DNA of 64,000 nt. It comes from Porpolomopsis calyptriformis. Its lineage: Eukaryota; Basidiomycota; Agaricomycetes; Agaricales; Hygrophoraceae. How positions within the stretch are numbered: position 1 is the first letter of the stretch; each line of letters opens with the position of its first letter. The position numbers and the translations under genes are program-made. A model generated the notes under the pieces. It saw nothing but the letters and a program-made list of their open reading frames with translations, made no database searches and was not told the DNA's origin. The stretch is taken from positions 868,001-932,000 of the forward strand of contig OX621171.1 in assembly GCA_951640195.1 (NCBI GenBank), read 5' to 3'. Below are positions 26,201 through 33,963 of the stretch, piece after piece.

Positions 26201-26774
26201 TGAGATTCGTCTGATTTTGAAATACTTGTAATCACCAGTGAGACTGATTCTACCACAGAGGGTTCTGCTTCGCTGCTACAATACCGATGAGAAGTCTCTT
26301 TGCCTCTGAGAGCCAGTGTTGACTTCTCCCAATCGATACTAGGGTTTTGAGCTCTGAGCCATGGGTAGCTGAGGATAATATCAATCTTGGATCTGAGGTC
26401 AGTCACTTCCAAACGGATCCTTTCAATATGTCCACCTGGAGCTTCTATCCAGACATCTGTGTCAAAAACGATTGGGCCTCCTCGGTTCTCTGACCCATTG
26501 GCATTCCGTACGGGGATTGGGGTTTCCAAATCCTGAAGAGTAAATTCGTGACGAGTTGTGAAGGTCTCGTCCATAAAGTTTCCAGAAGCTCTGCTATCAA
26601 TAAGACACATGGTGGGGACACATCGGCCAGTGTCTGAAGCTTTGATCCAAATGTCCATCGTGAGTCCAGAATCACCCTTTTCAATAGCACCAAGAATTCA
26701 AAATAGATTGCATGGGGTAATGGTACATTGAGTGGTATGGTCCGTAATGTTGAGCGAATCGTCCGAACCTTTCA
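23250..26774 (-). pseudogene. A2 pol (protease, RT, RNase H, integrase, chromodomain), decayed
   Basis: Read from 26774 downward on the minus strand: a retropepsin whose active site is DSRAS instead of DSGAS (LIDSRASGNFMDE, 26658-26149 frame), RT with VFIYIHDILICGDD in place of YIDD (Asp changed to His, about 25560), RNase H LETDASGFALGGVLSQ (about 25120), then integrase HAYPHAGHPGIEKMKELVL (about 24500) and the remaining core and chromodomain to about 23300 with many stops. Sequence between about 24850 and 24960 looks rearranged. Loss of both the protease glycine and an RT catalytic aspartate shows this copy is dead even apart from the stops. Confidence 0.8.
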
Positions 26775-27983
26775 AAAACCCTGGGACTTCAAGTCTGTTG
26801 CCAGCCTCTTCTTTTGATCATCTGACCAATTGCATATACCACATTTCGCCATATCCGACAGAGTCTCGCTCGTTGCCAGTGTAGCAGGTGAGTTGACATT
26901 CTCCATGTTGGGCTCAGCGGTAATGACACGTACGTCATGGCCTCATCCTCGTCCTCATCCTTGGTAGCCTCCTCTACCTCGATAGTATCCTCCTCGATGT
27001 GAGGAAGAGGTATCAGGTAAATTCTTCGCATCACTAGCGACGCAGTTTGGGCAGGCATTCGCGAAGTGCCCTGGTTGGCCACAGGAATAGTAGTTTCCAT
27101 ATGGGATCATAAGGGCAGAAGAGGTAGACTCTTCTCTCTTGACAGTGGGGGCTGCTGACGTTTGATAGGTTGTCGTTGCAGCCACAGATGATCCTCGGGT
27201 AGGAAAGGGGTTGGAGTATTGGGGTTGGGACATAGAGGACTGTTTCTATGAGGTGAGAATGTCCTTTTGGTGTTGGTAATGTGTCGTGGCATCCTTCCAC
27301 TCTTGAAGCATGGTAGGGATGGCAGGGAGTTGGTAAACAAATTCTATGAACTCGGAATCGAGTCCAGCTTGGTAAAGATCGATGAGGGCGGCATCATTGA
27401 AACCAGTATCGACCTGTAAGGCACCGAAGCGCAGGTTATAGTCTTCAATTTTCTTTCTTCCCTGGTGGAGATTCTTGATGTCGTTACAAGCACGAGACTG
27501 TCTGTCAATTCCTTCGAATGTTGATCAGAATCAAGCTACAAATGCGGCCCAGGTAGCAGTTGGGCCAGTCCAGTTGATGACTCTCATGTCATTGGTTTCC
27601 TTTTCAGACCAGGTTTAGGCCATCATACCCTTTATAAAGGAAAGGGTGAAGGGGATCTTGTGTTCATCGCGGTAGGGTTTTCCTATAAAATACAATTCGC
27701 AGCTGTTGATAAATTTGTCGACATCCTGCTGTCGACCAGTGAACTCGTCTGGCTTAGCCATCTTTATCTTGATAGTGGGAGCGGCAGGAGGTTGAGGTTG
27801 AGGTTGAGGTTGCGGTGGGGGCTGAGGCTGAGCTTAGGCAGCAAGTTGATGGTTGAGATTCTGAATCTCTGTCGCCTGTTGCGCATTCGAAGCTTGAAGA
27901 TTAGCCATTTCCCTCCGCAAGTCATTCATGACTGCAAGGATCTTGTTAAGGTTGGGAATAGGGGGATTAGTGTGAGAACCCAT
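26772..27983 (-). pseudogene. A2 gag, decayed
   Basis: Starts at ATG 27983 (MGSHTNPPIPNLNKIL), followed by a Gln/Pro-rich linker, IKMAKPDEFTGRQQDVDKFI capsid-type sequence and RKKIEDYNLRFGALQVDTGF. The nucleocapsid zinc knuckle reads YYSCGQPGHFANAC, in which the first cysteine of CX2CX4HX4C is Tyr (a TGT-to-TAT transition). The C-terminal frame ends at TGA 26772-26774 next to a GGGTTTT heptamer. Several stops interrupt the frame upstream. Confidence 0.75.
26775..26781 (-). promoter_or_regulatory. A2 gag/pol -1 frameshift heptamer GGGTTTT
   Basis: On the minus strand CAG GGT TTT TGA closes gag; the -1 frame GGG TTT TTG opens pol. Same arrangement as in A1 (40707-40713) and B1 (49368-49374). 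Confidence 0.65.
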
Positions 27984-28331
27984 TGGATCAGGTGATGGTG
28001 AAGGTGAAGGTGTTGTTAAGGGTGAAGAAGGTCAAGTAGGTTGTTGGAACGGGAAGGGTTGATATCTAACAGTAGGGGGAGTGATAGGACATTGTAACTG
28101 GGTGGCACCGAGTATATGAGATGTTTCGCTTCGAGTTCTTCCTAGAGCTTGTGAGATACCTGGTAAAGGAGGAGCTTGACTAGCTTCCTCATTTGGATCT
28201 GGGAAGAGTCAGGTTTGTGAGTAAAGCAATTGAGAGAGAGGATTTTGCTCAGAGGAGTCGTAGATGTCCTCTTTATTGTTGTCCAGTGTGAAAGTAAGGG
28301 TGGATCAAGTAGAGGGGAGAGAGCAAGAAGG

Positions 28332-28342
28332 AAGTCTGATTC
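28332..28342 (-). other. A2 self-complementary primer-binding site
   Basis: GAATCAGACTT in element sense, starting one base inside the LTR end (28344). It is complementary to AAGTCTGATTC within the LTR, just downstream of its TATA box. Confidence 0.6.
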
Positions 28343-28343
28343 T

Positions 28344-28567
28344 TGTTATAAACTGGTTGTTGCTGAGACAGTTTTACTTCAGAGTGCTCTGTCCCAAGAC
28401 GATGATAATGTCTCAAGTCCTAGTTATTAGGGTGTCTAATGAGGAATCAGACTTAAGGTCTGAGTATGACTAACTAGGAGTTTATATACTGACTATGCTA
28501 CTGCAGATGAGTCAGTGTTTACACGAGGGATACATGCGACGAGTAGAGATAAGCATGATAGAAGACT
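28344..28567 (-). repeat. A2 5' LTR, remaining part in inverted orientation
   Basis: Reads TGTTATAAACTGG... on the plus strand and matches the second part of the right LTR in reverse complement, ending at AGTCTTCTATC, which is where the left fragment (22605) stops. Confidence 0.85.
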
Positions 28568-28860
28568 CGGAAGACTTCTTATAATCTCAGTGAGATCTCG
28601 CGACAAGAGAGAGACGCTGATCGAATATAGGAGATTGGTCGAACACCCCATCGACCTTGATTTAGAGTACCCGGATGACGACAATGACGTCACAACAGTC
28701 TGAGCCCCTTCCCCCATTGAAGCGGCGTCGGAAGTTGAACCCATCGCTTTTCTCTCAGTGGTTGTCGAGGCCCCCGCCACTGAGGAAATCCAGACCCAGG
28801 CCTCAGAGAATGAAACGACTGGCATCACCCAAGTCTGAAATTTGGGTTGAATTTCCTGAA
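28568..28860 (+). pseudogene. A2 ORF3, C-terminal part
   Basis: Plus-strand reading LIEYRRLVEHPIDLDLEYPD, DDNDVTTV, a TGA, APSPIEAASEVEPIAF and ATEEIQTQASENETT. This is the acidic C-terminus of ORF3 as in A1 (36237) and A3 (33151), separated from its N-terminal half by the internal inversion. Confidence 0.7.
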
Positions 28861-28872
28861 AAGCAAGGTGTA

Positions 28873-29284
28873 TGTCATGGACATAAATTTTCATTCTTTC
28901 TCTATGTTAGTTATTGTAGCTTAGTCAGATTTGTCTTATCTTTGCTTGGGATTCCCCACAGTTTCATCATGGGACTTACCATGACCTTATCTTTTTCATT
29001 TATCCTAGATAGGACAGTCTTCATTTCTGACGATTATGTTTCATCTCTTCACATGCTCCAAGTCTTCTATCATGCTTATCTCTACTCATCGCATGTATCC
29101 CTCGTATAAACACTGACTCATCCACAGTAGCGTAGTCAGTATATAAACTCCTAGTTAGTCGTACTCAGACCTTAAGTCTGATTCCTCGTTAGACACCCCA
29201 ATAACTAGGACTTGAGACATTATTATTGTCTTGGGACAGAGCACTCCGAAGTAAAACCGTCTTGGCAACAACCAGTTTATAACA
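28873..29284 (+). repeat. A2 3' LTR
   Basis: 412 bp, TGTCATGG...TTTATAACA, followed by the target duplication GCCTC. Contains TTTATATACTG/TATATAAAC promoter sequence, TGACTCAT and one GGGATTCCCC block. Confidence 0.9.
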
Positions 29285-30660
29285 GCCTCTCTCACTTGAA
29301 CCCAAGCAGATGGGCTTGTATGCGATGTTGAAGGTTGAATAGTGGTGCTGGAGGAAGTATCTCTGCGCACAGACATTGTACAACTGTCCCACGCCTACCC
29401 CCACACTAGTCACCCTGGCATTGAGAAGACGAAAGAACTCATTCTTCATAATTTTACTTGGGATGGTGCCCCACAAGACATCCACCAATTACATTCAATC
29501 CTGCCCAGCTTGTCAACAAAACAAGAACTTTCCTTCGAAGCTGTCAGGATTGCTCCAACCCATACCCCCTTCCATGGAATCATGGAAAGAGATCACTGTC
29601 GATCTTATCATCGAACTCCCCAAGTCACAAGGCTATAATGCTGTAATAGTCATTGTTGATTGCTTCACCAAATGAGCCCACTTCATTCTGACAACTTCCA
29701 ATCTCTCATCAGAAGGTGCTGTAAAACTGTTTCAGAATCACATCTGGAAACATCATGGATGGCCCCAAAAAGTCATCTCCGATCGTGGAGTGCAATTTGC
29801 ATCAAAATTCACAGAAGCTCTCAACAACTCCTTAGGAATCATCTCCAGTCTCTCCACTGCATACCATCCCCAAACAGATAGCCAAATGGAATGTACCAAT
29901 CAAGAACTCAAAGTCTATCTATGTTTCTACACTAACTTCATGCAGGATAACTAGTCAGAATGGCTTGCTTCTGTGGAATTTGCCTACAACAACTGACAAC
30001 ACTCTGCAACTTCACAATCCCCTTTCTATATAGAATATGGATGTCATCCCTACCTCCCGACAACCATTCCAGATCAAAGTAATGTACCAGCAGCCAATAC
30101 CTTTTACAAATGACTCACACATGCACAGCAAAACACCAAATGATCTTTACTGAAGACAATGGAATTGATGAAGAAATACACTGATCACAAATGGAAACTC
30201 TTGCCCTCCTATGAAGAAGGAGACCTAGTTTGGTTGGACACCAAGAACATCAAGATAACACAACCTTCGAAGAAACTCGACAATCGATGGACTGGACCAT
30301 TCAAGGTTCTGAAAAAGATATTGGACCTTGCTTATCTGATTGACATCCCCAGAACATGGAGACTGCATCCAGTCTTTCATGTATCACTCCTAAGACCAAT
30401 GTTGGAAATAAATTGCTCCACCCTGATGTCATCGATACATCATGGCCTCCTCCTGATCTGATGGAAAATGAAGAAGAATATGAGGTCAAATCCATATTAC
30501 AACATTCCAGAGCTAAATGATGACGAAAATACTTAGTCAAATAGAAAGGCTATCTAATCAAAGAAGCCACTTAGGAAGATTGATCAAACATTTTATGACA
30601 TGCCAAGGAAATTGTGAAGACATATGAAGACTCAATTCAAATAGTGACTTGATTCTATTC
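29285..30660 (+). pseudogene. A3 pol part 2: integrase and chromodomain
   Basis: Resumes after A2 with TQADGL and contains the integrase zinc-binding region (HTSHPGIEKTKEL...SCPACQQNK in a second frame), catalytic-core blocks (VDLIIELPKSQGYNAVIVIV, FTK then TGA, SDRGVQFASKF, AYHPQTDSQMECTNQELK) and the chromodomain region with VKSILQHSRAK and K-stop-KGY. Stops replace Trp (TGG to TAG at three sites) and Arg codons relative to A1. Ends in the ...TYEDSIQ segment near 30640. Confidence 0.85.
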
Positions 30661-30763
30661 ATTTGTTTGTCATTATACTGTCTGCCAAGAATTGACCTCT
30701 ATTTTTAGAATCACTCCTTATAAACTATGAGACATCTCCACTTTCCTTCATAACAATTTCATT

Positions 30764-31176
30764 ATGCCCACAACATGATCCCCTTCCCCTCAAGTTGCCA
30801 TCCGACATGCTGGACGAATCTCTCTGTCCCACCTCCGATCCCCTACCCCTGGTCCCTCCACCACTGTTTCCTCCACTCAACAACTACATCGACAAGCTTG
30901 CACCCACGCAGAAGATTTCTTCAAGGACATTCACACCCCTCCCCCTGAAGATCCCACCATCACCATCTCTTGTCTCATGGTTCACAGCAACAGCATCAGC
31001 CAGTGGAACCAAGAACTTTGTCAAGAGTGCGATGCCTTACAGGCCGAGAACAAATTGCTATGAAACAGTATCCAATTTTGGAAGGACCGCTGGGACAACA
31101 GTGAGCTCAAACTTTGGGAGCTCCAATGACAAAAGAAGCGAATGTGGGTAGACTGCGGCAATGTCACCACCCGCAC
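30764..31176 (+). pseudogene. A3 ORF3, part 1 (interrupted by insertion X)
   Basis: Starts ATG 30764 (MPTT then TGA), then SPSPQVAIRHAGRISLSHLR, a Pro/Ser-rich stretch and SQWNQELCQECDALQAENKL followed by WKDRWDNSELKLWELQ. It ends in VTTRT at 31176, directly at the CGCAC duplication of insertion X, and resumes at 32792. Confidence 0.75.
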
Positions 31177-31387
31177 TGTCACAACTGTAGTTGCAAGTCT
31201 TTTCATTGATCACAAGGCAGGCCTTGGAGCTTAATAAATCTAAAAGGATATAGAAAAAGGTTCTGACAGGAACGTCTTCGTAGAGGGTAATGATTCCTTC
31301 AGTGTTTAGTTTGACTTCTACAAAGAAGTTCTGTTGTGGGTTAAATCTGTTATGTGCCTCTGCTGAGAGTTTAGGGAATATAGGCAT
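31177..31387 (-). CDS. Divergent ORF in insertion X, reading to its left end
   Basis: From ATG 31387 the minus strand is open for 70 codons inside X: MPIFPKLSAEAHNRF, NFFVEVKLNTEGIITLYEDV, FFYILLDLLSSKACLVINEK. The frame runs straight through the left terminus of X into A3 sequence. A TATATAAA-like box lies at about 31531-31538 on this strand. It may be the N-terminus of a protein that would continue into the internal region of a full-length parent element, or a chance frame. No family recognised. Confidence 0.35.
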
Positions 31388-31636
31388 GAACAGCTGGCTC
31401 AGTAGTTTTCGAGTTTATGTTTCTCTTTCCTTGTTCTGGTGGAAAGGAAGTCTGATGATTCTGATTGCATTCGTGCTACTACAAGTAATCTCACAGGAGG
31501 ATGAAGTGATGATCCGCTTCACCCTCAGGGTTTATATAGTATTTCTAAAATAGGAGTTACTATGAGTCAGCCTCCGCAGTCACCCCATTTTCTATTGTTC
31601 ACAGCCTCCGATTTAAGGTTTGCTATTGTTCCTAGT

Positions 31637-31702
31637 CATACTGTGGAAGGCTGTGTGCTTCTGATGACTCAACTCTATTGGGCATAGCCTTTCCACAGTA
31701 TG
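31637..31702. repeat. Inverted repeat between divergent ORFs of X
   Basis: CATACTGTGGAAGGC at 31637-31651 pairs with GCCTTTCCACAGTATG at 31687-31702 (one bulged base), with a 35-bp loop. It lies upstream of the TATA box of the plus-strand gene and could be a regulatory palindrome. Confidence 0.7.
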
Positions 31703-31759
31703 TGGCTGTGTTGTCCCATGACTGGTTCCTATTGTTCTTCTAGTCATAAGATCGCCCAT

Positions 31760-31766
31760 ATAAAAG
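31760..31766 (+). promoter_or_regulatory. TATA box of the insertion X gene
   Basis: TATAAAA within CCCATATAAAAGG, 48 bp upstream of ATG 31814. Confidence 0.6.
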
Positions 31767-31813
31767 GTGTGGAGTTGTATCCCTATGCTTCAGTTCAATC
31801 CTTGTTAATCATC

Positions 31814-32645
31814 ATGACTCCCTCCTACCAAGGCTACTACATTCGATTCTTCAAGCAGTCTGGGGTGGTGCACTGCACCGCTCCTGTCTTCCTTGATTGC
31901 GATTCTTTCCACTACTACCTTCAGCGCACCCCTTCTGATGCTAACCTCTGTTGGTCCTCCTTCTCTTGTTTTGCTTGCGGTGGCCAGCACAAAGTTAGGA
32001 AGTGTCCATATGTTCGCTGGCCAATCCAGCATGTTTGTAGCTTGATGGAGGATCCGCTTGGTATGTATCTTGTTTTGTCTTTATTAGTCTGTGTTTGTTG
32101 ATAATAGGCTTTCCCTTTCTTAGCTTGGGATGATGATGCCCCTCCCCCTACTTCCCAGCTCCCTTTGGAGGAGCAGGTTAATTGGGGGTCCGACAAGTGG
32201 GCTGACTCTCTTCCTTCCATCAGGAAGGAGGCGGTTGACTGGGCTGCCAGTCCCCCCTTCCATCCTTGGACCCCTGGTCCATTAAGTCCTTTATCTAGTG
32301 GTAATGCTCTCAACTCTCTCGCTCTCTTCGTAACTGCTGATCCCTTATCTTTTAGTTGAAGATTTGTCCTTGTCGTCGACCAATGTTAACGTCAAGATTG
32401 AGGAAGAAGAAGTTCCTCCTAGTTTGTTGTGGAGTCCTACCAACAATTGGCTGGGTGAAGAGGCGAGGAAGATAGCAATGGGTTTCATCGAAGGGAAGGC
32501 TGCCGAGTTGCAGGCCTCCAGTGGTAACACTAATGGGGCAATCTATTGGGGTAATAAGTCGGCTGCTTTAGATGGTCAAGTAGTTTCTAGTTTCGTAGAG
32601 TTCTTGAGGGACAGTATGGTGCAGGAGATTGCCAAGACAGACTAG
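31814..32645 (+). CDS. Intact three-exon gene of insertion X, CCHC-like zinc knuckle protein
   Basis: Exons 31814-32060, 32124-32300 and 32356-32645 join in frame through introns of 63 and 55 bp (GTATGT...TTCTTAG and GTAATG...CTTTTAG) to give 237 residues with no internal stop. AATAAA follows at 32702. The N-terminal part (MTPSYQGYYIRFFKQSG) is followed around residues 52-64 by a compact zinc-knuckle-like CFACGGQHKVRKC (CX2CX3HX4C, one residue shorter than the Gag type). The middle is Pro/Trp-rich (WAASPPFHPWTPGPLSPLSS), and the C-terminal third has an acidic stretch and a probable helix VVSSFVEFLRDSMVQEI. I do not recognise the family. A role in binding the element's own nucleic acid is a guess from the knuckle. 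Intactness amid decayed sequence implies youth or selection. Confidence 0.75.
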
Positions 32646-32791
32646 CTTAGGTAATTAGTTGGACATGGACCCCCCTTCTTGTACATATAGTCTCTGCTGC
32701 CAATAAAGACAGCCCCCTTCCAAAAAGAACAGGCATAGAAAAGAGAGGAAAAGAACAGAATTTTAAGAGAGTGAACGCCAATTTCATGACA

Positions 32792-33151
32792 CGCACCCAC
32801 ATCGTCAAATTCTTGGAGGACTACCGTCAAGCTGAACAGCTCACAAGGAGAGACCTCCGAGACTCCAAGGTCCCAGCTGGACCATCCACTGAAGGCCTGA
32901 CTTGTCAGGATCTCGTAATGAGAGAGATGTTGATTGAGTATAGAAAATCAGTTGAATACCCCATCGACCTCAATTTGGAGTACCCAGATGACAACAACGA
33001 TATCACAACAGTCCGAGCCCCTTCCCTGGTTGAAGCAACTTCAGAAACCGATCCCATTGCTTCCCTCTCAGTGGCCATTGAGGCCCCTGCCACTGAGGAA
33101 ATCCAGACTCAGGCCTCAGAGAATGAAACAACCGACACTGCCCAAGTTTGA
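32792..33151 (+). pseudogene. A3 ORF3, part 2
   Basis: Continues THIVKFLEDYRQAEQLTRRD, then MLIEYRKSVEYPIDLNLEYP, DDNNDITTVRAP and ATEEIQTQASENETTDTAQV with stop at 33149-33151. The frame of this half is open, so the disruption of ORF3 comes from insertion X and from stops in part 1. Confidence 0.75.
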
Positions 33152-33186
33152 AATTTGGGATGAATTTCCTTTGAAGCTGAGGTGTA

Positions 33187-33585
33187 TGTCACAGACGTAA
33201 ATTTTCATCTCTCTCTTATCTTATCTCCATGTAAACCTTTGTTTTATCTTGGGAATCCCCATTACCTTTCCTCAGGATTCCCCATAACCTTTCTTTGGGA
33301 TTCCCCACTACTTTAACCATATGTGGACTTACTTCATTTCCATCTTTGTTTCACCCCTTATGATTCATTATCAATTATAATGACTCATTCTTATCTCTAA
33401 CACATGTTATGTCACACTGACTCACACCAATAAGAAGTCAGTATATAAAGGGTACCTCTTGTATGTATCAGACCTTAAGTCTGATTCCTCGTTAGCTACC
33501 CAATAACAAGGACTTGGAACTATATCTCATCTCTTGGGACAGAACACCTGAAGTAAAATGCGTTCCGAACAACCAGTTTATAACA
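33187..33585 (+). repeat. A3 3' LTR
   Basis: 399 bp, TGTCACAGACG...TTTATAACA, followed by AGATC. Three GGGATTCCCC-like blocks are spaced about 24 bp apart in U3, followed by TGACTCA sites and TATATAAAGG. Confidence 0.92.
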
Positions 33586-33590
33586 AGATC

Positions 33591-33648
33591 CCAGTGAAGT
33601 GCGAGGCAGAGCAATAATATTTGATAGGGGTGTTGTGATTGAAGTCAT
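33591..33648 (-). pseudogene. First codons of the GNAT-like gene
   Basis: On the minus strand ATG 33648 opens a frame MTSITTPLSNIIALPRTSLG that reaches the A3 duplication. It continues in frame, across one copy of GATCT, with STFIYDVWLGHQ at 18794 on the other side of the inverted LTR. This places the A3 insertion about 20 codons into the gene. Confidence 0.65.
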
Positions 33649-33900
33649 CAAGGGGTGAAATAAATGTTCACATGACTTCGAGTATGAAGTTATTAATAAT
33701 ACAGTGATAGATAGAATACATGGTAAGATAAACTGAGCACTGAGCAGTTCTCTACATTATCCTGCAACAAAGCCAGTGCATTCTACCATTATTAGATTAT
33801 CTTCAACCCAGACAATGATTGAATACTCACTGTCATTCAAGTGCAGAGTATCGGTGCATTCTTTAACCTTGCTAATGTTCCCCATTGGCAAGTTAAAGGA

Positions 33901-33963
33901 TGCAATTCTCAGCTACCAATAATGTGCCCACTAGTCACACACTATTGGTAGCTGAGAATTGCA
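33901..33963. repeat. 26-bp hairpin at the Plavaka stop codon
   Basis: TGCAATTCTCAGCTACCAAT begins the left arm (33901-33926); the right arm (33938-33963) is its reverse complement with one mismatch in 26; the loop is 11 bp. The right arm encodes the last codons of the transposase (ILSYQ) and abuts its TAG at 33942-33944. Confidence 0.85.

Larger units (their letters stand above)
22419..29284 (+). mobile_element. Ty3/gypsy chromovirus A2, nested in A3 pol, interior inverted
   Basis: Bounded by GCCTC at 22414-22418 and 29285-29289. The left end TGTCATGGACGTAAATTTTT (22419) and the right LTR (28873-29284) are in the same, plus orientation. Between 22606 and 28567 everything reads on the minus strand: ORF3, chromodomain, pol, protease, gag, then the rest of the 5' LTR. 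Thus an internal segment of about 5.96 kb was flipped after insertion, with one breakpoint inside the 5' LTR and the other inside ORF3. All coding regions carry stops or frameshifts. Confidence 0.88.
31177..32791 (+). mobile_element. Insertion X: 1615-bp TG...CA element carrying an intact gene
   Basis: Interrupts A3 ORF3. It starts TGTCACAACTG and ends TTCATGACA, and is flanked by CGCAC at 31172-31176 and 32792-32796. The 5-bp duplication and TG/CA ends are those made by a retroviral-type integrase. No LTR-length direct repeat is seen inside: the left end is not repeated near the right end. It contains a complete three-exon gene on the plus strand (31814-32645) with TATA box and AATAAA, and an open frame on the minus strand (31387 to the left end). 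It could be a solo LTR of an element with very long gene-bearing LTRs, or a non-autonomous gene-carrying unit moved by another element's integrase. Confidence 0.8.
18395..33585 (+). mobile_element. Ty3/gypsy chromovirus A3 (host of nested insertions, rearranged)
   Basis: The 3' LTR is at 33187-33585 (plus orientation), followed by AGATC. The matching 399-bp LTR is at 18395-18793 in minus orientation and is flanked by GATCT at 18794-18798, the reverse complement of AGATC. The two LTRs are alike over their full length, differing mainly by transitions. They therefore belong to one insertion whose left part was inverted later. The 5' portion of the internal region (primer site, gag, protease, start of RT) is missing; pol resumes at about 21186. 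Element A2 is inserted in pol (22419) and insertion X in ORF3 (31177). Open frames are broken by many stops, so it is inactive. Confidence 0.85.

Noticed and set aside
31177..32791. Insertion X as a standard short LTR element (TRIM)
   Set aside because: A TRIM needs terminal direct repeats; the sequence at the left end (TGTCACAACTG) does not recur near the right end, and the right end (TTCATGACA) does not recur near the left.
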